Shown one piece after another: positions 17,901 through 27,770 of a stretch of 64,000 bases of DNA. Location of the stretch: contig NZ_AEJC01000665.1 of NCBI RefSeq assembly GCF_000317595.1, positions 1-64,000 of the forward strand, read 5' to 3'. The notes beneath the pieces are model-generated. The model saw nothing but the letters and a program-made list of their open reading frames with translations, did no database searches and was not told the DNA's origin. The stretch's first letter is position 1. Each line of letters begins with the position of its first letter. Origin of the DNA: Streptomyces ipomoeae 91-03. Its GTDB lineage: Bacteria > Actinomycetota > Actinomycetes > Streptomycetales > Streptomycetaceae. A program made the position numbers and the translations under genes.

Positions 17901-18560
17901 GTCGGCGCGGGGCTCTTCGTGCGGTTCGCCCAACTCCAGCATGTCGTCCGTTACCTGGGGGAATCCGCCCCCCAGGACGGCGACGGTCCGCCAGTCGTCG
18001 GCCAGGGGCACCAGAGCGTCCAGAGCGCGCAGCGCCTCCTTCCCCGCGTCGGGGCGGCCGGGCAGGACGCCGCCCAGGTCCAGCAGCAGGTCGACGGACA
18101 CCTCCTGGTCGACCCGTTCCAGAAGGCCGCCGACGGCCTCGGCAGTGGCTCCGTCCCACTCCCCCGACATGCGGACACGGATGCCGACTCCGCAGCCACA
18201 GCGGCGGGCGGTCTCCACCGCGGCCGTCTGCTGAGCCTCACTCCGCTCGGGCCCGGTCACCGGGCGCAGCAGGCGGTTGAGTGCGCTGTACTCGGCCAGG
18301 ATCTCGGCGAGTGCCGGTGTCTGCGCGGCCTCGGCGAACGGGGCGTCGAGCCAGCCCGGATGGCGCCGGTGCACGCCCCTCACCCTGCCCAGCTCCTTCT
18401 GCCAGTGGGCCCTCTTGAGCTGCGCCGGAGTCGTCCCTGGAGAAGGCGGGAGGTTCCAGAGGGGTGCGACCGCCGCCTGTATGTCGGGCCGGAGACGTTC
18501 GTACGCCATCCGGGCATGCTGCCGGACCGGCAGAACGGGAACGTAGAGCGGTTCGGACAT
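17499..18560 (-). CDS. T4 beta-protein family protein
   Basis: The 353-residue protein begins LYVPVLPVRQHARMAYERL and continues with VAPLWNLPP, the opening typical of the beta-protein family (named from phage T4). It then shows LDLGGVLPG and a conserved C-terminal part with WDMWHEIRAGRRERLARL, LRYTTGRSFVLCKV and MTYVV. The family is widespread in Streptomyces and occurs near defence genes; its biochemical activity is not established. Length and motifs indicate an intact gene. Its last 134 codons are duplicated at 11526-11927, fused to a transposase relic. It is convergent with the CHAT-linked genes and divergent from the AAA/TOPRIM pair. Confidence 0.75.
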   Translation of the reverse strand: MSEPLYVPVLPVRQHARMAYERLRPDIQAAVAPLWNLPPSPGTTPAQLKRAHWQKELGRVRGVHRRHPGWLDAPFAEAAQTPALAEILAEYSALNRLLRPVTGPERSEAQQTAAVETARRCGCGVGIRVRMSGEWDGATAEAVGGLLERVDQEVSVDLLLDLGGVLPGRPDAGKEALRALDALVPLADDWRTVAVLGGGFPQVTDDMLELGEPHEEPRADWDMWHEIRAGRRERLARLRYGDYGVQPATALATEPGGGGPPWGVLRYTTGRSFVLCKVLNAGPDRTPTIRVAAGRIRDLPDFRGAAASAGETWLRDCADGPMTDSKRSGNHTEWLWSGNVQHMTYVVRSLSGS

Positions 18561-18847
18561 CGCGGCTCCCCCTCGGCACTGCCCGCGCGCTTTCCCTTCT
18601 TGTCAGGGTCCGCGAGTGTCAATGCGTGTGAAAAGAGGGCCCTTTCGGTCCGACTGGCTGAAGTGCGCAAGTATCTGGTGATGGTGTGACGTAAGTTGTA
18701 CTCTTCGTGATGCTCGGTGGTCGGACGCACCAAGTGGACGGCACACGTGGGGAACTGAGCGGCACTCAACGGCCTGCCTCGGGACCGTCCACCGTACGCC
18801 GACCAGTTCGATGACCGGGCCGTCGTCACCCGGCTGTTCCACGATGG

Positions 18848-20074
18848 GTGCGAGGCTTGAACCACCGGATACTCGGTCTGACGGTACGCAACTTCCGCAC
18901 CCTGACCGACACGAAGCTGCCGCTCGGGCCCTTGACCGTCATGGTCGGGCCGAACGCGGCGGGCAAGTCGAATGTTCTGCACGCGCTCGAGTTCCTGGGG
19001 GACGTGACCCGGAAGGGGATCGAGCCGGCATTCGAGGAACGTGGCGGCTTCGACGTCCTGGCGTTCCGGGGCGGCCCCAGGCCGGTGTCACGGATCTCCG
19101 TCGGCGTCGAGGGCATCTGGTCCGACTTCGCCTCGGAGGAGACCCCGGACCGCTACGAACTGCGCATCTCCCGGCGTAGGCTGGCGCCGACGGAGCGTGG
19201 TCGCGCGCAGTACACGACGTACCGGCGGGAGCGGTTCACCCAGCATCCCGTGGAGGGCGCGGAGACGTCCGTCGAGCTGACGAGTGGTTCCCTGACGGTC
19301 GACAGTCCCTTGGAAGCGGAGCGGACCTGGGGTCCCGTCGGCGTCGGGCCGATGACCTCCGCCCTGCACAGGGACCAGGCTCTGCCCATGGGCCTGCCGT
19401 CGGCCCGCGCCATGGCGGACGTCAGACGCCATCTCTCCCAGATCCGGGTGTTCGACCCCGATGTACGAGAGGCCCGGAAACCTTGGGGCATCAGTGAATC
19501 GGGCCGCTATCTGCAGAGCGACGCGAGGAACCTCGCCGACTTCCTCAGAGGGCTTCAGGAAGACGGCGATGCCTGGGAGTTCCTTCTTGAGGACGTCCGG
19601 AAGGTCGTGCCGCAGATCCGCGACATCCACCTCGTGGATCCCCCTGACTTCGCGTCCCACCGGACCGCGGTGGAGTTGGAGGAAGAGGGCCTGCGGGGTC
19701 GTACCCGGCTGACGGAGGCGTCCTGGGGAACCGTCCGCATCCTGTGCATGCTCGCGATCTTCCACGACCCCGAGCCTCCTCTGCTGACCTGCATCGAGGA
19801 GATCGACCACGGGATCCACCCGCATGCGCTGAGCCTCATGGCCCAACGGCTCCGGGAGGCGAGCGAGCGGAGCCAGTACCTGGTCACCACGCACTCTCCG
19901 GTCTTCGTCAACGAACTGGAACCCGAGGAGTTCGTGCCCTGCGAACGCCGGCCCAGTGGTGCTTCCGTGATCCCCGCCCGGAAGCCCGCCGACACTCGCC
20001 GAGTGGTCGAGGTGGCCGAGTATGAGCCCCTGGGCAATATCTGGTTCTCGGGTTCAGTGGGCGGGACGCTGTGA
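18848..20074 (+). CDS. AAA/ABC-type ATPase of the OLD-like defence pair
   Basis: The 408-residue protein has an SMC/OLD-type ATPase fold: Walker A GPNAAGKSN near residue 35, a degenerate signature region around EASWGTVR near 290, Walker B LLTCIEEIDHG near 312, and an H-loop VTTHSPVFVNEL near 345. It is an AAA_15/AAA_21-type ATPase. GTG at 18848 is the first usable start. The stop overlaps the start of a TOPRIM-like gene by four bases. Such split ATPase plus TOPRIM nuclease pairs (RloAB, AbiL, PARIS and split OLD types) act in phage defence, with the ATPase sensing invasion and licensing the nuclease. The protein lacks the fused C-terminal TOPRIM of classical OLD, which the next gene supplies. 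Confidence 0.85.
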   Translation: MRGLNHRILGLTVRNFRTLTDTKLPLGPLTVMVGPNAAGKSNVLHALEFLGDVTRKGIEPAFEERGGFDVLAFRGGPRPVSRISVGVEGIWSDFASEETPDRYELRISRRRLAPTERGRAQYTTYRRERFTQHPVEGAETSVELTSGSLTVDSPLEAERTWGPVGVGPMTSALHRDQALPMGLPSARAMADVRRHLSQIRVFDPDVREARKPWGISESGRYLQSDARNLADFLRGLQEDGDAWEFLLEDVRKVVPQIRDIHLVDPPDFASHRTAVELEEEGLRGRTRLTEASWGTVRILCMLAIFHDPEPPLLTCIEEIDHGIHPHALSLMAQRLREASERSQYLVTTHSPVFVNELEPEEFVPCERRPSGASVIPARKPADTRRVVEVAEYEPLGNIWFSGSVGGTL

Positions 20075-20709
20075 GCCCCGCCCCGCGTCGGCGACGGTCT
20101 GTCATCGTCGTCGCCGGTGAGAGCAGCAACGACCGGGAAGTTCTCCAGCACCTGATACCCGCCCTCTACCCCAGATGCCCCAAAGTCGTCACGATCAACG
20201 ACAAGATCAAGCTTGCGCCTGCGCTGCTCCAGCTCAGCCCGCGCGTCGAGACACTGCGCGACAGTGCCCTGCGCATGGCGGAAGGCTGTAATGCCGAGCT
20301 CGTCGGCTTCGTCGTCCATGCCGATCTGGACGAGGTCTCAGACCAGAGGTACGACCAGGTGCGGGAGAGAATCACGACCCAACTACGCAAGACCCTGCCC
20401 TGCCACAGCGCACTGGCGCTCTCCGCCGTCGAGATGGAGTCATGGCTGATGCTCTTCCCCGACGCGTTTCCGAAGGTGCGGCGCGGCTGGACCATGCGAC
20501 CTGAGGACCGTCGCAAGGACTTCACCAAGCTCGCGAATCCCAAGGAGCACCTCCAGAGGCACCTGGGCAAGCCTCCGTACCGGGAGTCCGACTCCCCGAA
20601 GATCATGGCGGCAGCCGTGGCACTCGGCCAGATCAGCGCACGTCCACCCGGCAACAACAGGTCGTTCAGGGACTTCGCGGACCAGTTGGCGGCCTGGAAG
20701 AAAAAATAG
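20071..20709 (+). CDS. TOPRIM-like nuclease partner (DUF4276/AbiLii/RloB-like)
   Basis: The 212-residue protein begins with a beta strand and VVAGESSND, placing Glu17 at the TOPRIM glutamate position, followed by VHADLDE with Asp85 and Asp87 forming the DxD motif. These are the metal-binding residues of TOPRIM nucleases. The C-terminal half is basic (RRGWTMRPEDRRKD, KEHLQRHLGKPPYRES) and ends in KKK. It is translationally coupled to the AAA ATPase (GTGA overlap). In related pairs this component cleaves nucleic acid, including tRNA in PARIS, after release or activation by the ATPase. The exact subfamily (DUF4276, RloB or AbiLii) cannot be fixed by eye, and the target is unknown. Confidence 0.75.
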   Translation: MSPAPRRRRSVIVVAGESSNDREVLQHLIPALYPRCPKVVTINDKIKLAPALLQLSPRVETLRDSALRMAEGCNAELVGFVVHADLDEVSDQRYDQVRERITTQLRKTLPCHSALALSAVEMESWLMLFPDAFPKVRRGWTMRPEDRRKDFTKLANPKEHLQRHLGKPPYRESDSPKIMAAAVALGQISARPPGNNRSFRDFADQLAAWKKK

Positions 20710-20828
20710 GGGGCCGCCACCCGTCGAGGGAGACCCGGGCCCCGGTCCACCCCCGACCGGGCTGTCAGCCACCCCCTATACGGTGGTACCGATCACCAGG
20801 GCATCGGCATCGCAAGAGGGGGACCGTC

Positions 20829-23800
20829 GTGAAGCCCACCATGGCCGCCGCGCAGCTTCGTGGCAGTCTGACGCAGTACCTCACGACGACGTACGCCCTC
20901 GCCGACGAGGACACCCGCGGCGCGCTCGAACGCTTCCTCGGGCATCCCGAGACCGGTATCTTCCGCGGGCCCTACCTGCGGATCAGGACACCGTTCCATG
21001 TCGCCGACGACGGCTGGCAGCGGGACCTGGAGTGGTCGGCCGGGTTCCCGGGGTTCGCTCCGTGGCGGCACCAGGCCAAGGCGTGGGCCCGGCTGTCCAC
21101 GCTGCACGGACCCGCCCGGCCGACGCTGGTGACCACAGGCACCGGCTCCGGCAAGACCGAGTCGTTCCTGATCCCCGTACTGGACCACTGCCGGCGGCAG
21201 AAGGCCGAAGGGCGGGCCGGGATCAAGGCCGTGCTGCTGTATCCGATGAACGCGCTCGCCACCGACCAGGCGGGCCGTATCTCGGAGTACCTGGCGCGGC
21301 CGGAGCTGGCCCAGGTCACGGCGGGCCTGTACATCGGCGACCGGCCCGACACGGACTTCCGGCGGGTGATGACGCGGCGCGAGGAGATGCGCGTCTCGCC
21401 GCCCGACGTGCTGATCACCAACTACAAGATGCTCGACCTGCTGCTGCAACGGGGCGAGGACCGCACCCTGTGGGACGGCGCCGAGCCCGCGTACGTCGTG
21501 CTGGACGAGTTCCACACGTACGACGGCGCGCAGGGCACCGACGTGGCGATGCTGCTGCGCCGGCTGGCCGCCGCGACCGGCGCGTCCCGGCCCGGCAGGC
21601 CGCTGGGGTCGATCTGCCCGGTGGCGACCTCGGCGACCCTGGGTGAGGGTGCGCCGGGCAAGGAGGCCGGAGGCATCCTCGACGTGGCGGCGCGGGTCTT
21701 CGGGATGCCGTTCCCGGCGGACGCGGTCATCGGCGAGGAGCGGATGACCGCCGACGAGTTCACCGGCACCGTCGACTACGAACTGCCGGAGCCGCCGACC
21801 CCGCAGGAGGTCGTGGCGGTGTCCGGCGGGCCGGACGTGGAGGCCCGGCCCGACCTGCTGGACCTGGACGCGCTCGCCACCCGGATGCTGGGGCGCTCCG
21901 GCCTGGACGCCTTCCGCGTCGGGCGGCTGCTGAAGCGGCACGACTTCACCCACGGGGTGCTGTCGCTGCTCAGCGGGGAGCCACTGGACGAGTGGGCGCT
22001 CAGGGACCGGCTCGCCCGGTTCGGCTACTCCTGGGGCCGCACCGCACGGGAGAACCCGCGGCTGGTGCTTCAGGCGCTGTCCCGGTTCGTGGCCCTGCTG
22101 TCGGCCGCCCGTGACCCGGACTCCGACGAACGCAGGCCCCGGCCGCTGCTGCACATCGAGGCACACCTGTGGGTGCGACCCGTGACCCGCGTGCTGCGCG
22201 GCGTGGGCCGGACCCCCGAGTTCCGCTGGTACGAGGACGACCGCACCGCCGCCCGCCGGGCCGCACTCAACGCCGCGCCGCCCGGCGACGAGGACCCGGA
22301 CGCCTCGTCCGGCAGCTGGCCGTCGTCCTCCGCGAGCAGACAGCCGCAGCCGCTGCCGGGCACCGACACCGCGCCGCGCCCCGCCCAGGTGCACCTGCCC
22401 GCCGTGTACTGCCGCAACTGCGGGCGCTCCGGCTGGGCCGCCCTGTCCCCGGAGGCCGACCCACAGCAGCTGGTGATGGCCCAGGACCGGATCTGGCGGG
22501 CAGGGGTGGGCCGGGACAAGCGGCGTGTCCGGTACTTCATCTCCGCCACCGCCCGCGAGCGGCGGCAGGCCCTCGACGCGCTGACGGGGGCACGGCCCTC
22601 GGACGGCGGCGTCGACCCGCTGTCGGTGGTGGTGCTGGACGGTGGGCAGGGCACGTACCGGCTGCCCACCGCCGGGGACGACGGCGACCTCGTCGACGCC
22701 TGGTTCGCGCTGGCCGTGCTCGACAAGAAGACGGCGGACCGGGCCGCCAAGGACGACCGGTGCCCGGCCTGCCACACCGACAACAGCATCCGCTTCCTCG
22801 GCACGGCCCGGGCGGCCCTCGCCTCGGCGACGGTCACCCAGCTGTTCACCGGCGGCGACATCGCGCTCGTACCGGAAGAGCGCAAGACGCTGCTGTTCAA
22901 CGACTCCACGCAGGACGCGGCACACCGGGCGGGATACGTCGCCAACGCCTCGTACAAGTTCTCGCTCCGCTCGCTGCTCGCCCACAACCTGGACGAGTCG
23001 GGAGCGCCGACCGCTTTGAACGATCTGATCGGCCATGTCCTGGACTCGGTGGACGACCCGGAGGCGCTGGCCGCCGTGGTGCCCCCCGATCTGCACGACG
23101 AGCCCGGCGTCGACCGGCTGCTGTCCGGTCGCGGCACCGGCGACGCGCGGACCTGGCGGCTGATCGGCGAACGGCTGGCGTTCGCGACGGTGATGGAGTT
23201 CGGCCTGCGCAGCCGCATGGGCCGCACCCTGGAGCTGACCCGGACCGCCGCCGCCGAGGTCGCGGTGGCGGAGCCGGACCGGGTCACGGACCTGGCCCGG
23301 GATCTGCACCTCTCGCTGCCCGGCCAATTGCTGGCGGTCGGTGGGCTGCCCACTCCCGAGCGCTACCTCGCGTATGTCCGCGGCCTGCTGGAGCGGCTGC
23401 GCCTGCGCGGCGCGGTGCGGCACCGCTGGCTCGACACCTGGATCAAGGAAGCCGGTGCCGACCGCTACCTCATCTCCGGGCGCAGGCCGGACGGCATGCC
23501 CGCGTTCCCCGAAGGGGTCGCCCCACCGCGGTTCCTGCTGGACGGGCAGAAGGACAGGTCCGAGTTCGACTCGATCACAGGACGCCTCGGCTGGTACCAG
23601 GACTGGACCCGCAGATGCCTGGACCTGGACGCCGCCGGGGCCACCGAGTACCTGCGCAGACTGCTGCCCGCCCTCGCCGACGCGGGCGTCCTCGCGGTGC
23701 GGACCGCCCGCGACCGGCAGACCCGCGTGTACGGACTGCAACCCGGCCACATCGAGGTGCGGCTCCTCGATGACACCGTCGTCAACAAGGCCTTCGTCAG

Positions 23801-26800
23801 ATGCGAGGACTGCCGCTGGCAGCAGGTCGTGGCACCCGAGCGGCGCACCCGCTGGTACGGACACCCCTGCCCCCGGTACCGGTGCAAGGGCCGGCTGACC
23901 GCGCCCCAGCCCGGCCTGTCCGGCATGGAGGCCGAGGTGTCCCGCTTCGGCTCACTCGCACCGGAGCGGGACTACACCGGCGACTACTACCGCCGCCTCT
24001 ACCTGACGGGCGGCACGTACCGAGTGGTGACCGCCGAGCACACGGGCATGCTCAGCCGCCCCGAACGGGAGCGCGTCGAGCGCACCTTCAAGGCGGGTAC
24101 GCACTACACCGACCCCAATGTGCTGTCGTGCACTCCGACCCTGGAACTCGGCATCGACATCGGCGACCTGTCCGCCGTACTCCTCGGCTCCCTGCCGGCG
24201 GGCCCCGCCAACTACGTGCAGCGGGCCGGGCGCGCCGGGCGCCGCACGGGCAACGCGCTGGTGGTCGCCTTCGGGGGACGCAAGGCACGCGACCTCTACT
24301 ACCTGGACGAACCCGGCGAGATGATCGCCGGGACCATCCTGCCGCCGGGCTGCTACCTGTCGGCGGTGGAGATCCTGCGCCGCCAGTACACGGCGCGGCT
24401 GCTGGACCTGGCGGCCCGCGGCGAACTGCGGACCTCCGACGGCGAGGTGCTCGCTCCGCTCCCCCGGCTCTCCTCCGCCCTGTTCGGCACCAGCGGATGG
24501 TGCCAGGACCTCGCGGACGCCGCCCAGACACACGGCGCGGACCTCGTCGAGGAGTTCCTGACCTTGTTCCCCGCTGACAGCGGTGGGCAGGACGCCGACG
24601 AGGCGGGCGTCTCCGAGTACGCGGCGGACGAACTCCGCTCCTACGCGACCGGCGGGATCGTACGGGTGCTGCAAGAGGCCGAGGAGGACTGGACGGGACG
24701 GCGCGAGGAACTGCGCCGCAGGATCGCCGCGATCGACGAGGCCGCGGGACACCTGGCCCGGTCCGACGACACACAGGACCGGGAGCGGCGGGAACTGCTG
24801 GCCGAACGGCGGGCCGCCGGCGACCTGTTGCGCGAGCTGAGCCAGTCCAGCGCCCACGCCACGCTGGTGGACCTCGGGCTGCTGCCCAACTACAGCCTGA
24901 CGGACACCACCACCCAGCTGGAAGCGACGCTCTACTGGACAGAGACCCCGGACGAGGAGGACGACACCGACGGAGCAGGTTCCGAACAGGGCACCGCCCG
25001 CAAGGTGTACCGCAGCGAGACCCGGGCCTACGAGCGGTCCCGCAAGCTCGCCCTCACCGAACTCGCCCCCGGGAACAGCTTCTACGTCAACGGCTACCGG
25101 CATGTCGTACGCGCCCTCGACATCGGCACGCCCGAGCGGCGCGCCTGGTCGGTATGGCGGCTCTGCCCCGCCTGCGGCTATGTGCGCACCGAGGACGCCG
25201 AGCGCGACACCCGTCCGTGCCCGCGCTGCCGCGGGCGGGAGATCGCCGACGCGGGTTGCGTCCAGTACGTGCTGCGGCCCAGGCGGGTCCTGTCCCGCGA
25301 CAAACGGGACGACGCCCGGGTCCGCGACGACCACGACGAACGGGACCGCAGGCGCTACGCGGTCCTCACCACCGTCGACGTCGACCCCGACCGGCTGGCA
25401 CCCGGTTCCTGGCGGCACGACACCGCCGTGTTCGGCGTGGACTTCACCCGCCACGCCACGATCCGCACACTGAACCTCGGGCTGGACCGCGAGGACGGCA
25501 GCAGCACGGTGCCGCTCGCAGGCCAGGACGTACGGCTCAACCCGTTCTACGTCTGCACCACGTGCGGCGGGGCGACGGCCGACGGCCGGCCCGTGGTGGA
25601 CGTGTCGCAGCACGCGCTCACCGAGTCGGGGGCGGCGAGCACCCCGGCCGCCCAGCACCATCAGCTGTGGTGCCCGCGCCGCCGGGTCCGGGGGCCGATG
25701 GCCGGCAAGGGCGAACAGCAGGGCAGGGGTCAGGACGTGCCGCTGCTGCTCGCCCACGAGCTGACCACCGAGGCCGTGCGCATCCTGCTGCCCGCGTCGG
25801 TGGCACGCGTCAAGGAGCGCCTCGCGTCGTTCACCGCCGCCCTGTTCGCGGGGATCGCAGCCCGCTACGGCGGCGATCCCGACCACATCGACATCGCCGA
25901 GGCGACCATGCCCGATCACGCGGGAGACCTGGACGCGGACTGGCCGAGGCGCTTCCTGGTCGTCTACGACCGGCTGCCGGGCGGCACGGGCTATCTGCAC
26001 CGGCTGGCCTCCGCCGACGGCTTCCGGGAGGTACTGCTCCGGGCGCGCGATGTCATCGAGGGCTGCCCGTGCCGCGAGAAGGGACTCGACGGCTGCCACC
26101 AGTGCCTGCTGCGGCGCGTACCGGCCGCCGACTACGACAAGGTCAGCCGCAACGAGGTCCGCCAGATGCTGGACGAGCTGCTGGGCGCCGACGGTGAACG
26201 GTGGCACACCTCGCCGGTGGCGACGACACATCACATCCCGCTGCAGCGGCAGGCCGAGAGCGATCTGGAGATCCTCTTCATCGACACCCTCCAGGACTGG
26301 GCGAAGCTGGCGGAGTCGAAGGCCGCGGCGGACTCCTACACCACCTCCGCCGGTACGTACGCCCTCGACCTGCGGCTCACGGCGGCCGACGGCACCACCG
26401 TGAGCTGGCGCGTCTCCCAGCAACGCGCCCTGGACAGCGGCACCCGGCCCGACATACTCCTCGAACGGCTGGACACCCCCGGCCCGCGCGTCGCCCTGTA
26501 CCTCGACGGCTACGCGTACCACGCCACCCGTGAGCACAACCGGCTGGCGGACGACGCCATGAAGCGCACCCGGCTCCGGGCGGACGGCCTTCGCGTGTTC
26601 CAGCTGACCTACCACGACGTCAAGGAGTGGCGTCGGCGGATCCAGGACATCGGGTACGCGGGGGCCGGTCCGGCCGCCGCTGTGTGGGAGCCGTACGGCA
26701 CGCGCGGACAGCAGCGGGCCCGCGACTACTACGACCGCGTGGGCCGGGGCCTGCCCGGTGAGCTCGCCGAGACGGTGTGGGTCAACCCGGCCCGGCTGCT

Positions 26801-27770
26801 GCTGGCCTATCTGCGCTCTCCCGACCCGGAACGCTGGCGGCGGCGGGCGGAGGCGGCTGCCGCCGGGCTCAGCGGGGCGGACGGGGTCCGCGCCGCGGCA
26901 CTCACCGGAGAGGACATCGGCGACGGTCTCCGGGAAGCACTGCGTGGCGGCATGCCCGCCGGGGCCGCCGGGCCTGTACGGCTGCTGTCGGGGCCGGACG
27001 CGTCGGGCTGCCGTCTGGTGCTCGCCGCGGACGGCAGACGCACCCCGCCCGTATGGACGGGACTCACCGTCCTGGACGACGATGACGCCGCCCTCGCCGA
27101 CGAGTCGGCCCACAAACGGCGCTGGCGTGCCTGGCTGTACTGGAGCAATGTGCTGCAGTTCCTGGAGCACGGCGGCGGTGACAGCGCACAGCTGACGTCG
27201 AGCATGCTCGACGGCTTCGCCACCGAGGTGCTCACCGTGACCGGTGGGGAGGGTTGGCTGACGTCGACGCGTACCCCGGTGCTGTCGTCCGTGGAGGAGC
27301 TCGCATCCGTCGGGGTCGTCCCCGCGCCCTCGGTGCCTGCCGTGGGAAGCGGTGAGGCGGTCCCGCCGAGGCAAGCGGCAAGCGATGTATCCGGCGGCGA
27401 GGGACCGAGGCGGGATCCCGGCTGGGACCGGGTCATCGAGTACCTCGACCCGGAGGAGCCGGGGCTCGCCGACCTCGCCCACGCCCTGGCCGCCGCGGGG
27501 GTGCCCGCACCTCAGGACGGCTACGAACTGGACGGCCACGGCTGGCAGGCCGAACTGGCGTGGCCCGACGCCCGGATCGGCGTGGTCCTCGCACCCCGGG
27601 CGGACGGCGACGAGCCCGACTACGAGGCACAGGACCGGGACAAGGCGTTCGCGGCGGCGGGCTGGACGGTCCGCACCGCCACCGCATGGGACCAGGCGGC
27701 GGTGATCGCCCGGCTCCTGGAACAGCAGCACGACAGCGACACCACCAGCGACGGGGGGCCGAAACGATGA
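20829..27770 (+). CDS. Giant DEAD-family helicase with DUF1998/MZB-like and Vsr/DUF559-like regions
   Basis: The 2313-residue protein has superfamily 2 motifs: GTGSGKTE (Lys109), VVLDEFH (Asp226), SATLGEG near 267, LELGIDIGDL near 1105 and QRAGRAGRR near 1130. About 800 residues separate the two RecA lobes. They contain cysteine knuckles CRNCG near 528 and CPACH near 650; CEDC and a following CPRYRCKG lie near 995-1020. After the second lobe come CPACG/CPRC near 1450 and a DUF1998-like region with CPCREKGLDGCHQC near 1745. Residues about 1880-1960 (LYLDGYAYHATREH, RTRLRADGLRVFQLTY) resemble a Vsr/DUF559 nuclease-like fold. The combination recalls DISARM DrmA plus DrmB in one chain, but that equation is inference. 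GTG at 20829 is preceded by AGAGGGGGACC. The stop overlaps the next gene. Confidence 0.85.
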   Translation: MKPTMAAAQLRGSLTQYLTTTYALADEDTRGALERFLGHPETGIFRGPYLRIRTPFHVADDGWQRDLEWSAGFPGFAPWRHQAKAWARLSTLHGPARPTLVTTGTGSGKTESFLIPVLDHCRRQKAEGRAGIKAVLLYPMNALATDQAGRISEYLARPELAQVTAGLYIGDRPDTDFRRVMTRREEMRVSPPDVLITNYKMLDLLLQRGEDRTLWDGAEPAYVVLDEFHTYDGAQGTDVAMLLRRLAAATGASRPGRPLGSICPVATSATLGEGAPGKEAGGILDVAARVFGMPFPADAVIGEERMTADEFTGTVDYELPEPPTPQEVVAVSGGPDVEARPDLLDLDALATRMLGRSGLDAFRVGRLLKRHDFTHGVLSLLSGEPLDEWALRDRLARFGYSWGRTARENPRLVLQALSRFVALLSAARDPDSDERRPRPLLHIEAHLWVRPVTRVLRGVGRTPEFRWYEDDRTAARRAALNAAPPGDEDPDASSGSWPSSSASRQPQPLPGTDTAPRPAQVHLPAVYCRNCGRSGWAALSPEADPQQLVMAQDRIWRAGVGRDKRRVRYFISATARERRQALDALTGARPSDGGVDPLSVVVLDGGQGTYRLPTAGDDGDLVDAWFALAVLDKKTADRAAKDDRCPACHTDNSIRFLGTARAALASATVTQLFTGGDIALVPEERKTLLFNDSTQDAAHRAGYVANASYKFSLRSLLAHNLDESGAPTALNDLIGHVLDSVDDPEALAAVVPPDLHDEPGVDRLLSGRGTGDARTWRLIGERLAFATVMEFGLRSRMGRTLELTRTAAAEVAVAEPDRVTDLARDLHLSLPGQLLAVGGLPTPERYLAYVRGLLERLRLRGAVRHRWLDTWIKEAGADRYLISGRRPDGMPAFPEGVAPPRFLLDGQKDRSEFDSITGRLGWYQDWTRRCLDLDAAGATEYLRRLLPALADAGVLAVRTARDRQTRVYGLQPGHIEVRLLDDTVVNKAFVRCEDCRWQQVVAPERRTRWYGHPCPRYRCKGRLTAPQPGLSGMEAEVSRFGSLAPERDYTGDYYRRLYLTGGTYRVVTAEHTGMLSRPERERVERTFKAGTHYTDPNVLSCTPTLELGIDIGDLSAVLLGSLPAGPANYVQRAGRAGRRTGNALVVAFGGRKARDLYYLDEPGEMIAGTILPPGCYLSAVEILRRQYTARLLDLAARGELRTSDGEVLAPLPRLSSALFGTSGWCQDLADAAQTHGADLVEEFLTLFPADSGGQDADEAGVSEYAADELRSYATGGIVRVLQEAEEDWTGRREELRRRIAAIDEAAGHLARSDDTQDRERRELLAERRAAGDLLRELSQSSAHATLVDLGLLPNYSLTDTTTQLEATLYWTETPDEEDDTDGAGSEQGTARKVYRSETRAYERSRKLALTELAPGNSFYVNGYRHVVRALDIGTPERRAWSVWRLCPACGYVRTEDAERDTRPCPRCRGREIADAGCVQYVLRPRRVLSRDKRDDARVRDDHDERDRRRYAVLTTVDVDPDRLAPGSWRHDTAVFGVDFTRHATIRTLNLGLDREDGSSTVPLAGQDVRLNPFYVCTTCGGATADGRPVVDVSQHALTESGAASTPAAQHHQLWCPRRRVRGPMAGKGEQQGRGQDVPLLLAHELTTEAVRILLPASVARVKERLASFTAALFAGIAARYGGDPDHIDIAEATMPDHAGDLDADWPRRFLVVYDRLPGGTGYLHRLASADGFREVLLRARDVIEGCPCREKGLDGCHQCLLRRVPAADYDKVSRNEVRQMLDELLGADGERWHTSPVATTHHIPLQRQAESDLEILFIDTLQDWAKLAESKAAADSYTTSAGTYALDLRLTAADGTTVSWRVSQQRALDSGTRPDILLERLDTPGPRVALYLDGYAYHATREHNRLADDAMKRTRLRADGLRVFQLTYHDVKEWRRRIQDIGYAGAGPAAAVWEPYGTRGQQRARDYYDRVGRGLPGELAETVWVNPARLLLAYLRSPDPERWRRRAEAAAAGLSGADGVRAAALTGEDIGDGLREALRGGMPAGAAGPVRLLSGPDASGCRLVLAADGRRTPPVWTGLTVLDDDDAALADESAHKRRWRAWLYWSNVLQFLEHGGGDSAQLTSSMLDGFATEVLTVTGGEGWLTSTRTPVLSSVEELASVGVVPAPSVPAVGSGEAVPPRQAASDVSGGEGPRRDPGWDRVIEYLDPEEPGLADLAHALAAAGVPAPQDGYELDGHGWQAELAWPDARIGVVLAPRADGDEPDYEAQDRDKAFAAAGWTVRTATAWDQAAVIARLLEQQHDSDTTSDGGPKR

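Noticed and set aside
20793-27731. Two antisense frames of over 1000 codons opposite the giant helicase
   Set aside because: Composition is that of GC-rich shadow frames; all motifs are on the plus strand.
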